Shown piece after piece: positions 62,479 through 64,000 of a stretch of DNA of 64,000 nt. Position 1 is the first letter of the stretch. Each line of letters starts with the position of its first letter. The notes under the pieces are model-generated. The model ran no database searches and was not told the origin of the DNA. It saw only the letters and a program-made list of their open reading frames with translations. The DNA is from Brevibacillus gelatini (GTDB lineage: Bacteria > Bacillota > Bacilli > Brevibacillales > Brevibacillaceae): assembly GCF_003710935.1 (NCBI RefSeq), contig NZ_RHHS01000020.1, forward strand, positions 1 through 64,000, read 5' to 3'. Both the position numbers and the translations under genes were made by a program.

Positions 62479-63999
62479 TTATTCCCACTCAATTGTTGCT
62501 GGTGGTTTGGAGGTAATATCGTACACAACGCGGTTTACGTTGTCGACTTCGTTCACGATGCGCGTGGAGATTTTTTCGAGAACATCCCACGGAATGCGTG
62601 CCCAGTCGGCTGTCATGCCGTCGATGGAGGTTACGGCGCGAATCCCGACTGTGTAGGAGTAGGTGCGCACATCGCCCATTACGCCTACTGTCGTCATGTT
62701 CGGCAGAGCTGTGAAGTATTGCCAAATCTCCCGATCAAGACCTGCCTTGGCAATCTCTTCGCGCAAAATTGCATCGGATTCCCGAACGATCTCCAGTTTC
62801 TCTTCTGTAACCTCACCCAAAACGCGAATACCCAGACCAGGACCTGGGAACGGTTGGCGCCAAACGATTTCGTCAGGCAGACCAAGCTCGGTACCCAATT
62901 TGCGAACCTCGTCCTTGAACAGCGTTTTCAATGGCTCGATCAGCTTGAACTTCATGTCTTCCGGCAAGCCGCCTACGTTGTGGTGCGACTTGATCGTGTG
63001 CGCGGTAGCCGTTCCGCTCTCCACGATGTCCGTGTACAGCGTACCTTGGGCGAGGAAGTCCATGTCTGTCAGTTTGCCTGCTTCTTCATCGAAAACGTAG
63101 ATGAACTCGTTCCCGATAATTTTGCGTTTTTGCTCAGGATCAGTGACGCCTTTCAGCTTGTTCAGGAAACGCTCGCGCGCGTCGATCTTGATTACTTTCA
63201 TCGAGAATTTCTCAGCGAAAGTCTCCATGACGCTTTCCGCTTCGCCTTTGCGCAGAAGACCGTGGTCTACGAACATGCAAGTCAGCTGGTCGCCAATTGC
63301 TCTGTGAATCAGTGCCGCAACGACAGAGGAATCAACGCCGCCGCTCAGCGCACACAGCACTTTCTTGTCGCCGACTGTTTCGCGAATGCGCACCAGCTCG
63401 TCCTCGATGAACGTCGTCATGCTCCACGTAGGCTTGCAGCCGCACACGTTGAACAGGAAGTTGCCGATGAACTCGTTTCCTTTGACGGTATGGCGTACTT
63501 CCGGGTGAAACTGCACACCGTACAGCTTGCGCTCAGGATGGCTGATCGCCGCTACCGGGCAGCTGTCGCTTACCGCATCCACCTGGAATCCGGTCGGCAG
63601 CTCCACTACTTTATCAGAGTGGCTCATCCAGACGATTTCGTTCGCATCCCATTTTTCATACAGGCTGTGCGCATTTTGCAGGCGCAGTTCGGCTTTTCCA
63701 TACTCGCGTTTGCCCGCACGCTCTACTTTTCCTTCCAGCATGTGGCTCATCAGCTGCATACCGTAGCAAATGCCCAGGATTGGCAGACCGAGCTCAAAAA
63801 TGGCCGGATCGACCTTTGGCGCTCCCTCTTCGTACACGCTCGCAGGTCCACCGGAGAAAATAATCCCTTTTGGCTGCATTTCCTTGATTTTTTCTACAGG
63901 CGTATTGAACGGCATGAGCTCGCTGTAGACACCCAGATCGCGAACGCGACGTGCGATCAACTGATTGTACTGGCCTCCGAAATCAAGTACGACGACCAT
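62479..63999 (-). CDS. guaA: GMP synthase (glutamine-hydrolysing), 5' end at or beyond window edge
   Basis: At least 506 residues. The N-terminal class I amidotransferase domain has Cys78 in [10 protein letters not shown] and the His/Glu pair in VQFHPEVRH; the PP-loop ATP pyrophosphatase domain has [14 protein letters not shown]; the C-terminal dimerisation domain ends KPPATIEWE. It aminates XMP to GMP. The frame begins with an ATG one base from the window edge, but relatives have a few more residues before [12 protein letters not shown], so the true start probably lies outside. It is upstream of pbuG with no clear terminator between. Confidence 0.95.
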   Translation of the reverse strand: MVVVLDFGGQYNQLIARRVRDLGVYSELMPFNTPVEKIKEMQPKGIIFSGGPASVYEEGAPKVDPAIFELGLPILGICYGMQLMSHMLEGKVERAGKREYGKAELRLQNAHSLYEKWDANEIVWMSHSDKVVELPTGFQVDAVSDSCPVAAISHPERKLYGVQFHPEVRHTVKGNEFIGNFLFNVCGCKPTWSMTTFIEDELVRIRETVGDKKVLCALSGGVDSSVVAALIHRAIGDQLTCMFVDHGLLRKGEAESVMETFAEKFSMKVIKIDARERFLNKLKGVTDPEQKRKIIGNEFIYVFDEEAGKLTDMDFLAQGTLYTDIVESGTATAHTIKSHHNVGGLPEDMKFKLIEPLKTLFKDEVRKLGTELGLPDEIVWRQPFPGPGLGIRVLGEVTEEKLEIVRESDAILREEIAKAGLDREIWQYFTALPNMTTVGVMGDVRTYSYTVGIRAVTSIDGMTADWARIPWDVLEKISTRIVNEVDNVNRVVYDITSKPPATIEWE

Positions 64000-64000
64000 T

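Overview
The window reads as chromosomal DNA of a low-to-moderate-GC, spore-forming Firmicute, most likely Brevibacillus or a close Paenibacillaceae relative. Evidence: the colinear order guaA-pbuG-purEKB ... purCSQLFMN-purHD known from Bacillus subtilis, the small PurL/PurQ/PurS type of FGAM synthase, strong AGGAGG ribosome binding sites with frequent GTG/TTG starts, a SpoVIF-like sporulation protein and a BceRS-BceAB module. This is inferred from gene content, not from a database search. I see no rRNA, tRNA, insertion sequence, prophage or CRISPR array.

Layout. 1-4.7 kb: aldo/keto reductase, a MerR regulator with its drug-efflux MFS pump, and a MocR-type regulator. 4.8-10.3 kb: a branched-chain amino-acid ABC transporter (livJ, livH, livM, livG, livF) with a hairpin between the binding protein and the membrane genes. 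10.3-14.8 kb: YerA-type adenine deaminase, two small membrane proteins, and a MarR regulator with an MFS pump behind a clear operator/promoter. 14.8-25.5 kb: purine genes purC to purD. 25.7-31.9 kb: miscellaneous single genes (Fe-alcohol dehydrogenase, M29 aminopeptidase, GyrI-like, WYL regulator, DinB-like, lipoprotein). 32.0-44.5 kb: a 15-gene Tad/Flp pilus operon. 44.8-49.8 kb: a large two-kinase hybrid sensor, a BTAD-type response regulator and a lone receiver. 50.0-55.7 kb: guanine deaminase, a bacitracin-type BceRSAB module and an ECF sigma factor. 55.9-64 kb: purB, purK, purE, a secreted M1 peptidase, the purine permease pbuG under a guanine riboswitch, and guaA, whose true start may lie outside the window.

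Two themes stand out. First, the purine operon is cut into three transcription units: purEKB, purCSQLFMN and purHD. About 30 kb of unrelated genes separate purB from purC, and a terminator plus a SpoVIF-like gene separate purN from purH. Each unit has its own promoter with an inverted pair of PurBox-like sites whose CGAA/TTCG cores are always 31 bp apart, so one PurR regulon could still control the broken operon.

Second, the Tad operon is unusual. Besides the prepilin peptidase, CpaB, CpaE/TadZ, TadA, TadB, TadC, the Flp pilin and two pseudopilins, it encodes two paralogous von Willebrand A lipoproteins, a secreted protein with about 21 elastin-like pentapeptides (xPGx plus a hydrophobic residue), a multi-pass membrane protein and two 66-residue membrane proteins that look like paralogues. 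I propose that the VWA function, often fused to TadG in Proteobacteria, is carried here by separate lipoproteins, and that the PG-repeat protein is a new surface partner of the pilus. The sensor kinase and BTAD regulator next to it are candidates for its control.
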